From assembly GCA_009838975.1 (NCBI GenBank), contig VXQO01000051.1:1-64000 (forward strand): a stretch of 64,000 nucleotides of DNA. The letters run 5' to 3'. A program made the translations under genes and the position numbers. Source of the stretch: Gemmatimonadota bacterium. GTDB taxonomy: Bacteria; Gemmatimonadota; Gemmatimonadetes; Longimicrobiales; Gaopeijiaceae. A model generated the notes under the pieces. That model made no database searches and was not told the DNA's origin. It saw only the letters and a list, made by a program, of their open reading frames with translations. Below, piece by piece: positions 8,930-16,899 of this stretch (within the stretch, counting starts at the first letter, position 1; each line of letters starts with the position of its first letter).

Positions 8930-10039
8930 TCACCCTCGACCCTCTCCCGCCGGACGGCCGGCCACGCCCACCAATCCGAGCCGGCGCGTCGGCTCGGCCC
9001 GTGATCGCAGTTCCGGGTAGAACTGTCGACAATACAGGCGGTACCTCCCGATCGGACCGTCGGCCCGGGACAGCCGGGGCGGGACACAATACCGCTTCCG
9101 ATTCCAGATAACCACGTCCTGCAGGACGAACCGCCTCTCCTCCGACAGGAAGAAGCGACTCATCAGCCTGTGGCGCAACGGCACGGGCAGGAACCCCAGG
9201 CCCACGAAGAATCGCCCCGGCCTGCGGATTTCCCGTACCTGGGTAACCAGCGTCATCTCGAGCCGCGTGTCTGCTACGGGCGTTGCGAGAACCCACATTC
9301 TCGCGCTCATGCCTACCGTCTTTTCGCGGATTTCGACAAATGAGAACCCCAGCCCATGGACGTGGGTGACGGCCGAGACTTCGGAGACGATATCGACCAG
9401 ACCCGCGAACCGGCGGACGTTCTTGAAGTCGAAGCAACTCTTCAGGTAGGCGCCATCGATGGCCAGGGGAGCGGTCGGTTCCACGTCGTAATAGCCGTGC
9501 GTGTAGTCCAGGTGCTCCAGGTCCACGGAGTTCTCCGTCGTTTCCTGGGGATGGCCCCGGAAGCGCAACCTGGTGAAGCCCAAATTGCTCCAGTCCGAGC
9601 CCGTGGGGGGTTCCTCGGGCAGATTCCATTGCGGTTCTCTCCCGCCGCTGCCCCACCAGGCGAAGATCATGCCGAGAATCTCGTGGGTCTCGTAAACCCT
9701 CAATCGCGCAGCCTTCGGGGCCGGGGCATGCGGAACGGCAACGCACCGGCCGGTCGTGTCGAAGGTGAATCCGTGGAACGGACAGACCAGGCACCCGTCG
9801 CGCACCACACCACCCACCGTCGGTCCCATGTGCGACCCCAGGTGCGGGCAGTAGGCGTCGGCGACACAGACTCGACCTTCCTCGTCGCTCCAGGCGACGA
9901 TCTCCTCGCCCATCCACTTTCTCTCGATCAGCTTCTTCTCCTCCAGGGTCTTGCGATCCGTGAGGAAGTACCATCCTTCGGGGAACGGAGGCAGCTTCTC
10001 GAGGACGCGGAGCGAACGGCCACTCGCATGCGTGTCCAT
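8930..10039 (-). CDS. Rieske non-heme iron oxygenase, KshA / cholesterol 7-desaturase (DAF-36/Neverland) type
   Basis: 369 residues. The Rieske [2Fe-2S] site is C64-x-H66 (CPHLGSHMG) and C86-x2-H89 (CPFHGF). The mononuclear iron site is ENSVDLEHLDYTH (N170, D173, H176, H181), and a further Asp sits before VIWNRK near the C-terminus. The order of motifs and the ending IWNRK...RLYCRQFYPE fit the oxygenases acting on steroid rings: 3-ketosteroid 9-alpha-hydroxylase KshA, cholesterol 7-desaturase and bacterial SdmA. It probably oxidises a sterol ring carbon; which one cannot be read from sequence. No ferredoxin or reductase gene is nearby. First gene of the operon running into the P450 fusion and RND pump. 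A GTG at 10054 is an alternative start; neither start has a clear ribosome-binding site. Confidence 0.85.
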   Translation of the reverse strand: MDTHASGRSLRVLEKLPPFPEGWYFLTDRKTLEEKKLIERKWMGEEIVAWSDEEGRVCVADAYCPHLGSHMGPTVGGVVRDGCLVCPFHGFTFDTTGRCVAVPHAPAPKAARLRVYETHEILGMIFAWWGSGGREPQWNLPEEPPTGSDWSNLGFTRLRFRGHPQETTENSVDLEHLDYTHGYYDVEPTAPLAIDGAYLKSCFDFKNVRRFAGLVDIVSEVSAVTHVHGLGFSFVEIREKTVGMSARMWVLATPVADTRLEMTLVTQVREIRRPGRFFVGLGFLPVPLRHRLMSRFFLSEERRFVLQDVVIWNRKRYCVPPRLSRADGPIGRYRLYCRQFYPELRSRAEPTRRLGLVGVAGRPAGEGRG

Positions 10040-10120
10040 GGCGCAATATAGCACGGGAAGTACCGCTTTTGTCCATTATTCCCGCAGCGAGTAGCTTCAG
10101 AAACAAATCAAGACAACCAA

Positions 10121-10148
10121 ACATTACATAATGTCAAGTGTACATTAC
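10121..10148. promoter_or_regulatory. Candidate operator: inverted and direct repeats of ACATTAC
   Basis: The divergent gap between the Rieske operon and the GH63 gene is strikingly AT-rich for this chromosome. It contains ACATTA-CA-TAATGT (10121-10134) and a second ACATTAC at 10142-10148, exactly 21 bases (two helical turns) from the first. A TTGACA hexamer reads toward the Rieske gene at 10137-10132, but no convincing -10 follows. This looks like a binding site for a dimeric repressor, perhaps of TetR type, controlling one or both genes. No regulator gene is in the window. Confidence 0.4.
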
Positions 10149-10160
10149 AAACGAGATGTC

Positions 10161-12101
10161 ATGGGACACCCACGCCTGCATATGGGTGCTCTTGAAGCGC
10201 GTCGGTGGGCCGGCCTGGTGTTCGCTTCGGAATCGGACCACGGAATCGGCCTGCGTGTCGGTTTCACCGACGCCGACGGACGGCACCGCGATTTCGACGA
10301 CTGGCACTGGATGGTCTCGCAGGTCGGCCCTCACGCGCCAGACGGCTCGTATGCGCGCATGGAGTTCGACCTCTCCATCGAACCGTCGCAGCGCTCGCGG
10401 CCAGCGGCGAGCACCCTGATCGTGGAGTGGTCGCGCCGAAATGACGCGGTGGCGCTGCGCGCGACAGCGAAGGCGCCCGGTCGCCTGATGGTGATCGGAG
10501 ACGCGCCGTGGGGGTGGCGGGATCGATGGCGGGAGGAAACCGCCGCCGATGGTTTGTGGCGTGCCTCGGTTGGTGGTTTGGAGATCGCCGCCGCGTTCTC
10601 GCCGGAGACACGGCCATGCCGACCGCTGCGGCCGGGACGCGGCGAGCTTGCGAGATGCCTCGCTGTCGAGCCCGGGAACCCCTCTCGCCTGGCCGCCGTC
10701 GCCGCCTGGGGCGCTGAGGACCCGGCGACCCGCGCCACCGGACTGCTGGTTGACGTCGACACCTGGATCGACAATGCCCGCGCCGACTGGGATCGGCGCC
10801 GCCCCCGCTCCCCGGACGGCTGCGAGGGCCTGGTCGAGAGCATCGCCGACAACCTCATGTGGACCGTGCTGCTCCAGCCCAAGTCCGGCCGGCTCTACAC
10901 GCCCGCCGGCCGCCGCTGGATCTTTCCGCGGCCTCGCGCGGCCTCCGGCGCCGGTTCGCCCGAGCCCGACGACTGGACCATCTTCGGCTGGGACACCTTC
11001 TTCAACGCGCTTCTCCTGACCACCGTCTCCGGCGAACTGGCCTGGTCCACCCTCCTCGCGGGCCTCGATACCCGCTACCCGAACGGCAACGTCCCCAACT
11101 GGCGCAGCCGCCGCGGAGGCACCCCCGACCGCTCCCAGCCCCCGGTCGGCTCCTTCGCCGCGCTGCGGCTCTACCGCATCCACCCGGACCGCCCGGCTTT
11201 GGCCGCCGCCTATCCCGGCCTCCTCGCCTGGTGCGACTGGTGGGTGGCCGACAAGGACGGACGACCGCGCCGCGAAGGCCTCACTCCGGGCCTGCTCTCG
11301 TGGGGTTCGGACACGGCGCGGGTCCCGCCTGCCGAGCAGGTCCCCGAGTGGGAGGTGGGAGCGAGCGGCCACCGGCGCGCGGCCTGGGAATCGGGCCAGG
11401 ACGACCTCCCGCTCTGGGACGATGTCGAGTGGAACCCCGAACACCAGGTCCTCGCCATGTCGGCCGTCGACCTGTGCAGCTACCGCGCCCTCGACCTGGC
11501 GTGCCTGTCACGCATCGCGCGCATCCTGGGCGACGGCCCCACCGCGCGGCGGCTCGACGCCATGTATCACCGCCTCGCCGAGACGATGAACCGGACCCTC
11601 TGGGACGAGGCCGCCGGCCTCTACCTCGACGAGCTGCCTTGCGGGCGGTCGCAGCGGGTGGCAGCGTCGCACTTCCTCCCCCTCACCGCCGGGATCCCTT
11701 CACGGCGGCGTGCCCGGCGCATGGCCGACGTCCTGCGCGACCCGGCCCGCTTCTGGGGTGACTGGGTGCTGCCCACGATCGCGCGCGACGACCCCGCGTT
11801 CGCCGACCAGCAGTACTGGCGCGGCTCGATCTGGCCTCCCATGAACTACCTCGTGCTGCAGGGGCTGCGCCGGTACGGGTTCGACGACCTCGCGTCGGAC
11901 CTCGCGTGGAAGGGCGCGCGCATGTTCCTCGCCGACCGCCGCCGCACCGGATTCTGCCGCGAGAACTTCGATGCGCGCACGGGGCGCGGGTGCGGTCAGC
12001 GGTTTCAGAGCTGGGGGCCGCTGTTCGCGCTGGGAGCGCTGGAACTCACCCCAGCACCGCTACCACGGCCTCCACAACCTCGTCGACCTGATCCCCGGTG
12101 A
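10161..12101 (+). CDS. GH63/YgjK-like (alpha/alpha)6-barrel glycosidase
   Basis: 646 residues from the ATG at 10161, chosen because GAG precedes it; the frame is open from an ATG at 10131 that would overlap the candidate operator. Seen: WTIFGWDTFFNALL, a WESGQDD motif, WNPEHQ and the late YWRGSIWPPMNYLV, which match the GH63/trehalase-like clan (YgjK, mannosylglycerate or glucosylglycerate hydrolases). The role is cleavage of an alpha-glucoside or compatible-solute glycoside; the substrate is not decidable. There is no signal peptide, so it is probably cytoplasmic, unlike the glycosidase at the left edge. Its 3' end overlaps the convergent lysJ gene by 56 bases, with a proline/arginine-rich tail that may be read-through into that gene. 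Confidence 0.72.
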   Translation: MGHPRLHMGALEARRWAGLVFASESDHGIGLRVGFTDADGRHRDFDDWHWMVSQVGPHAPDGSYARMEFDLSIEPSQRSRPAASTLIVEWSRRNDAVALRATAKAPGRLMVIGDAPWGWRDRWREETAADGLWRASVGGLEIAAAFSPETRPCRPLRPGRGELARCLAVEPGNPSRLAAVAAWGAEDPATRATGLLVDVDTWIDNARADWDRRRPRSPDGCEGLVESIADNLMWTVLLQPKSGRLYTPAGRRWIFPRPRAASGAGSPEPDDWTIFGWDTFFNALLLTTVSGELAWSTLLAGLDTRYPNGNVPNWRSRRGGTPDRSQPPVGSFAALRLYRIHPDRPALAAAYPGLLAWCDWWVADKDGRPRREGLTPGLLSWGSDTARVPPAEQVPEWEVGASGHRRAAWESGQDDLPLWDDVEWNPEHQVLAMSAVDLCSYRALDLACLSRIARILGDGPTARRLDAMYHRLAETMNRTLWDEAAGLYLDELPCGRSQRVAASHFLPLTAGIPSRRRARRMADVLRDPARFWGDWVLPTIARDDPAFADQQYWRGSIWPPMNYLVLQGLRRYGFDDLASDLAWKGARMFLADRRRTGFCRENFDARTGRGCGQRFQSWGPLFALGALELTPAPLPRPPQPRRPDPR

Positions 12102-13197
12102 TGACGAGCGGAGGCAGCAACCGGATCACCGTGGTGCCAGCGGGCAGCGTGAGAATCCCGGCTTCCGCGAGCGCGTCGATGTAGGGGCGGCAGCGTTCCC
12201 GTAGATCGATTCCGATCATGAGGCCGATCTGCCGCAGTTCGCGCACCCGTCCGGACAGCCTTGGGGCGCAGCGCTCGCGGAACCGCTCGCCCAGCCGCTC
12301 GGCGCGCTCGGCCAGCCGCTCCTCCTCCATGAACCGGATGGCGGCCAGGGCCGCCGCGCAGACGAGCGGATTGCCGCCAAAGGTCGTGCCGTGCTTGCCC
12401 GGCGGCGGCTGGACACGGTCGTTGGCCATGACCGCCCCCATCGGCACGCCGCCCGCGATGGCCTTGGCCAGGCAGAGGATGTCGGGCACCACGCCGTGAT
12501 GCTCGCAGGCGAACATGCGGCCCGTGCGGCAGAAGCCCGTCTGGATCTCGTCGAAGACCAGCAGCGCGCCGGTCTCGTCGCAGATCTCGCGCGCGGCCTG
12601 CAGGAATTCCGGCGTGGCCGGGCGGATGCCGCCCTCGCCCTGCACCGGTTCGATCACGATGGCGGCGGTGTCGTCCCCGACCGCCGCGCGCAGCCTGTCC
12701 GCGTTGTTGAACGGCACGAACGAGAAGCCCGGGACGAGGGGCTCGAAGGCCTCCCGGTACTGCTTCTTGTGGGTCGCGCTCAGCGCGCCCAGCGTGCGGC
12801 CGTGAAAGCCCCGCATGGCCGAGATCACGCCGGGGCGCCCGGTTGTGAGCCGCGCGAACTTGATCGCGGCCTCGATCGTCTCGGCGCCGGAGTTGCAGAA
12901 GAACCCCCGCGACAGGCCCGGCGGAGCGATCGACGCGAGCTTCTCCAGCAGACGGGCCCGCGCATCGTTGTAGAAGATCCCCGGGCAGGCTACCAGTGTC
13001 CGCGCCTGTGCCGCCAGCGCCTCGGCCACCGCCGGGTTGGCATGCCCGACACTCGCTACACCAATACCGGCCACGCAGTCGATGTAGCGGCGGCCGCCGT
13101 CGTCCCACACCTCCGCCCCGCGCCCCCCGACCAGCGTGACGTCGCGCTTCGGGAAGACCTCGAGTGCGTATTGGCGCTCCGTGTCGCGGAACGTCAT
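12046..13197 (-). CDS. lysJ: LysW-aminoadipate/glutamate semialdehyde aminotransferase (LysJ/ArgD family)
   Basis: 383 residues. A class-III PLP aminotransferase converting the carrier-bound semialdehyde to the amine, last step of this operon. Seen: [13 protein letters not shown] and the Schiff-base lysine in [14 protein letters not shown]. ArgD, LysJ and ornithine aminotransferases share these motifs; linkage to lysW, lysX, lysY and lysZ supports the carrier-bound substrate. The start overlaps the upstream lysZ stop as ATGA, so translation is coupled. The 3' end overlaps the convergent GH63 gene by 56 bases. Confidence 0.87.
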   Translation of the reverse strand: MTFRDTERQYALEVFPKRDVTLVGGRGAEVWDDGGRRYIDCVAGIGVASVGHANPAVAEALAAQARTLVACPGIFYNDARARLLEKLASIAPPGLSRGFFCNSGAETIEAAIKFARLTTGRPGVISAMRGFHGRTLGALSATHKKQYREAFEPLVPGFSFVPFNNADRLRAAVGDDTAAIVIEPVQGEGGIRPATPEFLQAAREICDETGALLVFDEIQTGFCRTGRMFACEHHGVVPDILCLAKAIAGGVPMGAVMANDRVQPPPGKHGTTFGGNPLVCAAALAAIRFMEEERLAERAERLGERFRERCAPRLSGRVRELRQIGLMIGIDLRERCRPYIDALAEAGILTLPAGTTVIRLLPPLVITGDQVDEVVEAVVAVLG

Positions 13198-13985
13198 GCG
13201 ACCACCGTGCCGTGGCCGGCCATGGCGTTCGCGATCGGGCTTGCCGTGCGCCCGTCGGCGATGAGCACCCTGGTCACGCCGGGCCGCACCACGCGGCAGA
13301 TCGCCTTCATCTTGCGTGTCATGCGGCTGCTCTTCTGGTCTTCCCAGCGGGCGACTTCATCGGGTGCGATGGTGGGAACGACCGACGTCGGATCGTCGGG
13401 ATCACGCAGCAGGCCGGGCGCCTCGATCAGCTGGATGACCCAGTCCGGGCTCAGGGCGTGGGCCAGCAGCGTGACGACATCGTCGTTCTCGGAGTTGATG
13501 GCGGCGTTGCGTTCGTCGATGATGGGCGCGGTGATGACCGGGGTGAAGTCGTTTTCCAGGAGCAGCCCAAGGAGCTTGCGGTTCACCGCGACCGGCTTGC
13601 CCGAAAGATCGCGCTTGATAAGCGTCTTGCCGCCCTCGCGCACCCGGATGCCCTTGTTGCGCGTGCCGCGCACCATCGCCCCGTCGAGGCCGCTCAGGCC
13701 GATGGCGTTCACGCCGTGCTGATGCAGCAGTTCGACGAGCCGCTTGTTTCGGAGCCCGGAGTAGGCCATCAACATGACGTCGATCATTTCCTCGTCCGAA
13801 TAGACGCTGGAGATGCCCGAAACCGACGTGAGCATGCGCTTCTCCACCCCGAGGCGCCGGGCCAGCGAGTCGCGCAGGGCGTTGGCGCCGTGCACGATGA
13901 CGATCCTGTCCTCAAGTCCCTTGATGTCGCGTGCGATGCCGGGGAGGTTGATCGATGCGCCCCCTCCGATCTTGATCAGCAGCAT
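13194..13985 (-). CDS. lysZ: [LysW]-aminoadipate/glutamate kinase (LysZ, amino-acid kinase family)
   Basis: 263 residues. ATP-dependent phosphorylation of the gamma/delta carboxylate of the carrier-linked amino acid. The N-terminus MLLIKIGGGASI carries the nucleotide loop of the N-acetylglutamate-kinase fold; VIVHGANAL, GLSGLDGAMVRG and APIIDERNAAIN follow as in ArgB/LysZ. The ATG at 13985 was chosen over the longer frame because AGGAAA precedes it and the protein then begins with the conserved beta strand. Located between the amidotransferase and lysJ in the lysW operon. Confidence 0.88.
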   Translation of the reverse strand: MLLIKIGGGASINLPGIARDIKGLEDRIVIVHGANALRDSLARRLGVEKRMLTSVSGISSVYSDEEMIDVMLMAYSGLRNKRLVELLHQHGVNAIGLSGLDGAMVRGTRNKGIRVREGGKTLIKRDLSGKPVAVNRKLLGLLLENDFTPVITAPIIDERNAAINSENDDVVTLLAHALSPDWVIQLIEAPGLLRDPDDPTSVVPTIAPDEVARWEDQKSSRMTRKMKAICRVVRPGVTRVLIADGRTASPIANAMAGHGTVVA

Positions 13986-14010
13986 GTGCGCGTTTCCTGT
14001 CTGGGCGGCG

Positions 14011-14649
14011 TCAGAGAACGCCGGTGCAACCGTTGTCGACCGGCGTCCACGTGCCCGACCGGTATGGTTCGGAGCACAGGACGTACGCGGCACCCTTGCG
14101 GGCGGTGTGCATCTGAAAATAGGCGGGGTTCTCGCGAAAGCGCGATGCGTAGTGCACCCGGCGGGCCGTATCCGCCACGACCAGGTTGGCCGCCCGCAGG
14201 TAGCGGGTCCTCCGTTCGATCGCGTCGAGACCGCGTTCGAGGGCTTGGCGGAAGTCTCCGCGGTCGAAGCGCTTGACGAAGTTGAAGACCTTTTCGGCGC
14301 CGATCCGCCCCCGCTCCCTGATCCGCACGCCGTGCAGCTCGCCGTTGAAGGCGAAGACCCGCTCCCCGTCGAAGAACGGCATGTTGTTCTCGACGCGGAT
14401 CCCCTCGTCGCGAAAGGCGCTCCGGGCGTGCGCGACGAGCAGCGTGGTGTGGCCGGAAGGGCGCGCGGTGTCCTCCCAGATCGGGGCGATGTCGTGGTGG
14501 AGGCGCCAGCGGCCCTCGTCGTTCAGCCAGGCGCAGCCCCAGCCGTGGCCCTGGTATTCCTCGCTGTGGCGGGCGATGTGGGCGAGGGCGGCAAGGTGCT
14601 CCTCCATCTCGAAGCCCTCGTCGCTGCGGACGCAAAGAAGGCGGCACAC
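14011..14649 (-). CDS. Class II glutamine amidotransferase (GATase type 4, YafJ-like)
   Basis: 212 residues from a GTG start that places the catalytic cysteine second (M-CRLLCVRS). The Ntn-hydrolase glutaminase pattern is present: GHGWGCAW, VAHARSAF, ENNMPFF and FAFNGELHG. It should release ammonia from glutamine, but no synthase domain is attached, so an acceptor enzyme is needed. It sits 20 bases after lysY and just before lysZ on the same strand, so it is almost certainly co-transcribed. A role in the LysW pathway is not part of the known biochemistry in Thermus or Sulfolobus. It may instead repair or remodel an intermediate. Confidence 0.78.
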   Translation of the reverse strand: MCRLLCVRSDEGFEMEEHLAALAHIARHSEEYQGHGWGCAWLNDEGRWRLHHDIAPIWEDTARPSGHTTLLVAHARSAFRDEGIRVENNMPFFDGERVFAFNGELHGVRIRERGRIGAEKVFNFVKRFDRGDFRQALERGLDAIERRTRYLRAANLVVADTARRVHYASRFRENPAYFQMHTARKGAAYVLCSEPYRSGTWTPVDNGCTGVL

Positions 14650-14669
14650 GGGGTCGGGCCCTTCCGCGC

Positions 14670-15710
14670 TCAGGCCGGGTGCAGGCCCGGGAACTCCAGC
14701 CCGCGCCGCTCCGGGAGCCCGTGCATGATGTTGAAGGCCTGCACCGCCTGCCCCGCCGCCCCCTTCATCAGGTTGTCGATCGCGCCCAGCACGACGACGC
14801 GGTTCGCGTTGCGGTCGGCCTCGAAGCCGATGTCGCAGTAGTTCGACCCGGCCAGGATGTTGGGATCGGGGTAGCGGTGGATGCCCGCGCGATCCTTCAC
14901 GATCCGCACGAAGGGCTCGAGCGCGTAGGCGCGCCGGTAGATCTTCCAGAGCGCCTTGTCGTCGATGCCGGCGTGGCGGTCCACGAAGACGTGGCAGGTG
15001 GCGAGGATGCCCCGCACCATCTCGACCGAGGTGGCCGAGAAGTGGACCGGGCCGGGCAGCACGGCCTCGATCTCGGCCATGTGGCGGTGCCCGGTGGGCT
15101 TGTAGGACCGCATCGCCCCGCTCCGCTCGGGGTGATGGCTCGCGTCGCTCGCGCGGTTCCCGGCCTCGCTCGACCCGACCTTGACCTCGACCACCGCCGA
15201 CTGCGCCACCCCTGCCTGGTAGAGGGGGCGGAGCGCGAGGATCGTGGCCGTGGCGTTGCACCCCGCGCACGCCACCAGGCTGGCGGCGCGGAGCTCGTCC
15301 CGGTTCAACTCCGCGATGCCGTAGACGAAGCGGCCGAGGAGGTCGGGACGCGGGTGCGTGCGCCCGTAGAACCGCTCGTAGACGGAGGGGTCGGTGAGGC
15401 GGAAGTCGGCGCCGAGGTCCACGATGCGGTCGGCCACCGTGCGGAAGTCGTCGATTCGGCGCGCCGACTCCCCGTGCGGGAGGCACGAAAACAGGACGTC
15501 GCAGTGAGAGAGCTCACCCAGGCGCACGAACCTCAGCCGGGTGAGGCCCCGGAGGTTGGGGTGGGCCCGGTGCACGAACTTGCCCGCCAAGCGTTCGGAA
15601 GTGACCTGCACCACCTCCACGTCGGGGTGGGCGAGCAGGATGCGCAGGAGTTCGCCGCCGGCGTAGCCGGATCCGCCCGCGATCGCGACGTTGATCACGC
15701 GGTGCTCCAT
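14670..15710 (-). CDS. lysY: [LysW]-aminoadipate/glutamate 6-phosphate reductase (LysY/ArgC family)
   Basis: 346 residues. NADPH-dependent reduction of the carrier-bound acyl phosphate to semialdehyde. The Rossmann motif is IAGGSGYAGGELL near the N-terminus. The catalytic cysteine is in VACAGCNATA, and a conserved histidine follows in the HFSATSVEM segment. It is longer than many ArgC proteins and fits LysY. The ATG at 15710 has no ribosome-binding site; a GTG at 15698 (MINVAIAGG) is preceded by GGAG and may be the true start. It follows lysX by 19 bases. Confidence 0.87.
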   Translation of the reverse strand: MEHRVINVAIAGGSGYAGGELLRILLAHPDVEVVQVTSERLAGKFVHRAHPNLRGLTRLRFVRLGELSHCDVLFSCLPHGESARRIDDFRTVADRIVDLGADFRLTDPSVYERFYGRTHPRPDLLGRFVYGIAELNRDELRAASLVACAGCNATATILALRPLYQAGVAQSAVVEVKVGSSEAGNRASDASHHPERSGAMRSYKPTGHRHMAEIEAVLPGPVHFSATSVEMVRGILATCHVFVDRHAGIDDKALWKIYRRAYALEPFVRIVKDRAGIHRYPDPNILAGSNYCDIGFEADRNANRVVVLGAIDNLMKGAAGQAVQAFNIMHGLPERRGLEFPGLHPA

Positions 15711-15729
15711 GGCGTGCGCGCCGGCCGGA

Positions 15730-16566
15730 TCACCGGACCGCCCCCGCCAGGTACGACACGATCCGCTCCGGGATGTTCACGCCGGTGACCTCGATGCTGT
15801 TCCTGAACTCCATCGTGTAGTTGACCTCGTTGACGAGCAGTCCGCCCGCCGTCTCGAAGATGTCGACCGCCAGCACGCCGCCCCCCATCGCGTCGGCCGC
15901 CCGCAGGGAGACTTCCGCCAGCTCCGGGGTGACAGGGCAGTTCGAGGCGCGGCCACCCCGCGCGGTGTTGGTGATCCAATGCTCGGAGCTGCGGTAGATC
16001 GCGGCTACACATTCGTCGCCGACCACGAAGCTGCGGATGTCTCGACCCTTCTTCTCCACATACTCCTGCACGAAGAATATGGAGTGGTGATAGCTCCCCA
16101 GGATGGACTTGTGTTCCAGGATCGTCTCGGCCGCGTCACGGTCGTTGATCTTGGACAGCAGCCGCCCCCACGAGCCGACCGCCGGCTTCAGCACCACCGG
16201 ATAGCCCATCTCCTCGATGGCTGCGAGCGTGGAGTCGGGCGTGAACGCGATCCGCACCGCCGGCTGGGGCACCCCGTTCTCACGCAGCGACGCGGCGGTG
16301 AGGATCTTGTCGCCGCACCGGCGCGCCACCTCGTACGCGTTGACGCACGGGACGCCGACCCCCTCGTAGAGCCTGAGCGCGTGCATGGCGCGCGAATGGT
16401 TGATCGACCGCTCCAGGACGACGTCGACCTCCGGCCGCGCCTCCAGATCGAACACCAGCCGCCGATCGTCGAGAAACACCACCTCCATGTCGCGGCGCTT
16501 GCGCAACTCCGCAATCAGGAGCTTCTCGTCCTTGCGGATCAGGGAATGCAGGAATCCGACCCTCAT
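15730..16566 (-). CDS. lysX: LysW ligase, ATP-grasp (LysX/ArgX)
   Basis: 278 residues. Joins the C-terminal glutamate of LysW to the alpha-amino group of aminoadipate or glutamate using ATP. It has the RimK-like ATP-grasp plan: an N-terminal domain, then [17 protein letters not shown], and the metal/ATP site ending [13 protein letters not shown], which matches the LysX signature. GGAG precedes the ATG at suitable spacing. Whether the substrate is aminoadipate (lysine), glutamate (arginine) or both is not settled by what I can see. It lies 60 bases downstream of the lysW stop. Confidence 0.9.
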   Translation of the reverse strand: MRVGFLHSLIRKDEKLLIAELRKRRDMEVVFLDDRRLVFDLEARPEVDVVLERSINHSRAMHALRLYEGVGVPCVNAYEVARRCGDKILTAASLRENGVPQPAVRIAFTPDSTLAAIEEMGYPVVLKPAVGSWGRLLSKINDRDAAETILEHKSILGSYHHSIFFVQEYVEKKGRDIRSFVVGDECVAAIYRSSEHWITNTARGGRASNCPVTPELAEVSLRAADAMGGGVLAVDIFETAGGLLVNEVNYTMEFRNSIEVTGVNIPERIVSYLAGAVR

Positions 16567-16626
16567 CCGGCCGCTCCGATCCGCCGCCCTGCCAGCAACT
16601 GCACGCCCGGACCTGTCGCGGATTCC

Positions 16627-16791
16627 TCACTCACCCCAGTCTTCCTCCATCTCCGGCGCTTCGCCGAGCGTGATGGGATCGAGGGCGAGGATCTCGAGTT
16701 CGGTGCCGCACTCCTCGCATTCGAGGAGCTCCCCTTCGACCGGGTCGTCGGAGATGGTGACGCTCGCGTCACAGACAGGACAGTTGCACAT
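16627..16791 (-). CDS. lysW: LysW amino-group carrier protein
   Basis: Only 54 residues, easy to miss. It starts MCNCPVC, has a second CEECG pair forming a zinc ribbon, is very acidic, and ends EMEEDWGE, the signature tail whose last glutamate receives the amino acid. It works as a protein protecting group: intermediates of lysine/arginine synthesis stay attached to its C-terminus while LysX, LysZ, LysY and LysJ act. It is the first gene of the operon. The ATG is supported by the zinc motif starting at residue 2. Confidence 0.93.
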   Translation of the reverse strand: MCNCPVCDASVTISDDPVEGELLECEECGTELEILALDPITLGEAPEMEEDWGE

Positions 16792-16899
16792 GGCTGCCGC
16801 CTTGGAACGGTGTGCACGCGGTGAGTTGAGGGGCGGTTAATCTAGCAGTCCGCGGATAATCCCGCGTGAGCGCCGAGAGCGGCGAGGCGAGGCGTCCGG

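Noticed and set aside
7581-9020. Long plus-strand open frame opposite the P450 gene
   Set aside because: Shadow of the opposite strand in a GC-rich genome; charged low-complexity translation and no domain.
6867-10124. One long open frame of 1085 codons covering P450 and Rieske regions
   Set aside because: The first 400 codons read the Rieske gene in the wrong phase and give low-complexity Arg/Gly sequence. The true start of the GPP34-P450 gene is the ATG at 8897 with AGGAGGTGA.
16792-16899. Promoter of the lysW operon
   Set aside because: A TAGATT hexamer exists but has no matching -35; a short GGATTATCC palindrome nearby is too small to call.
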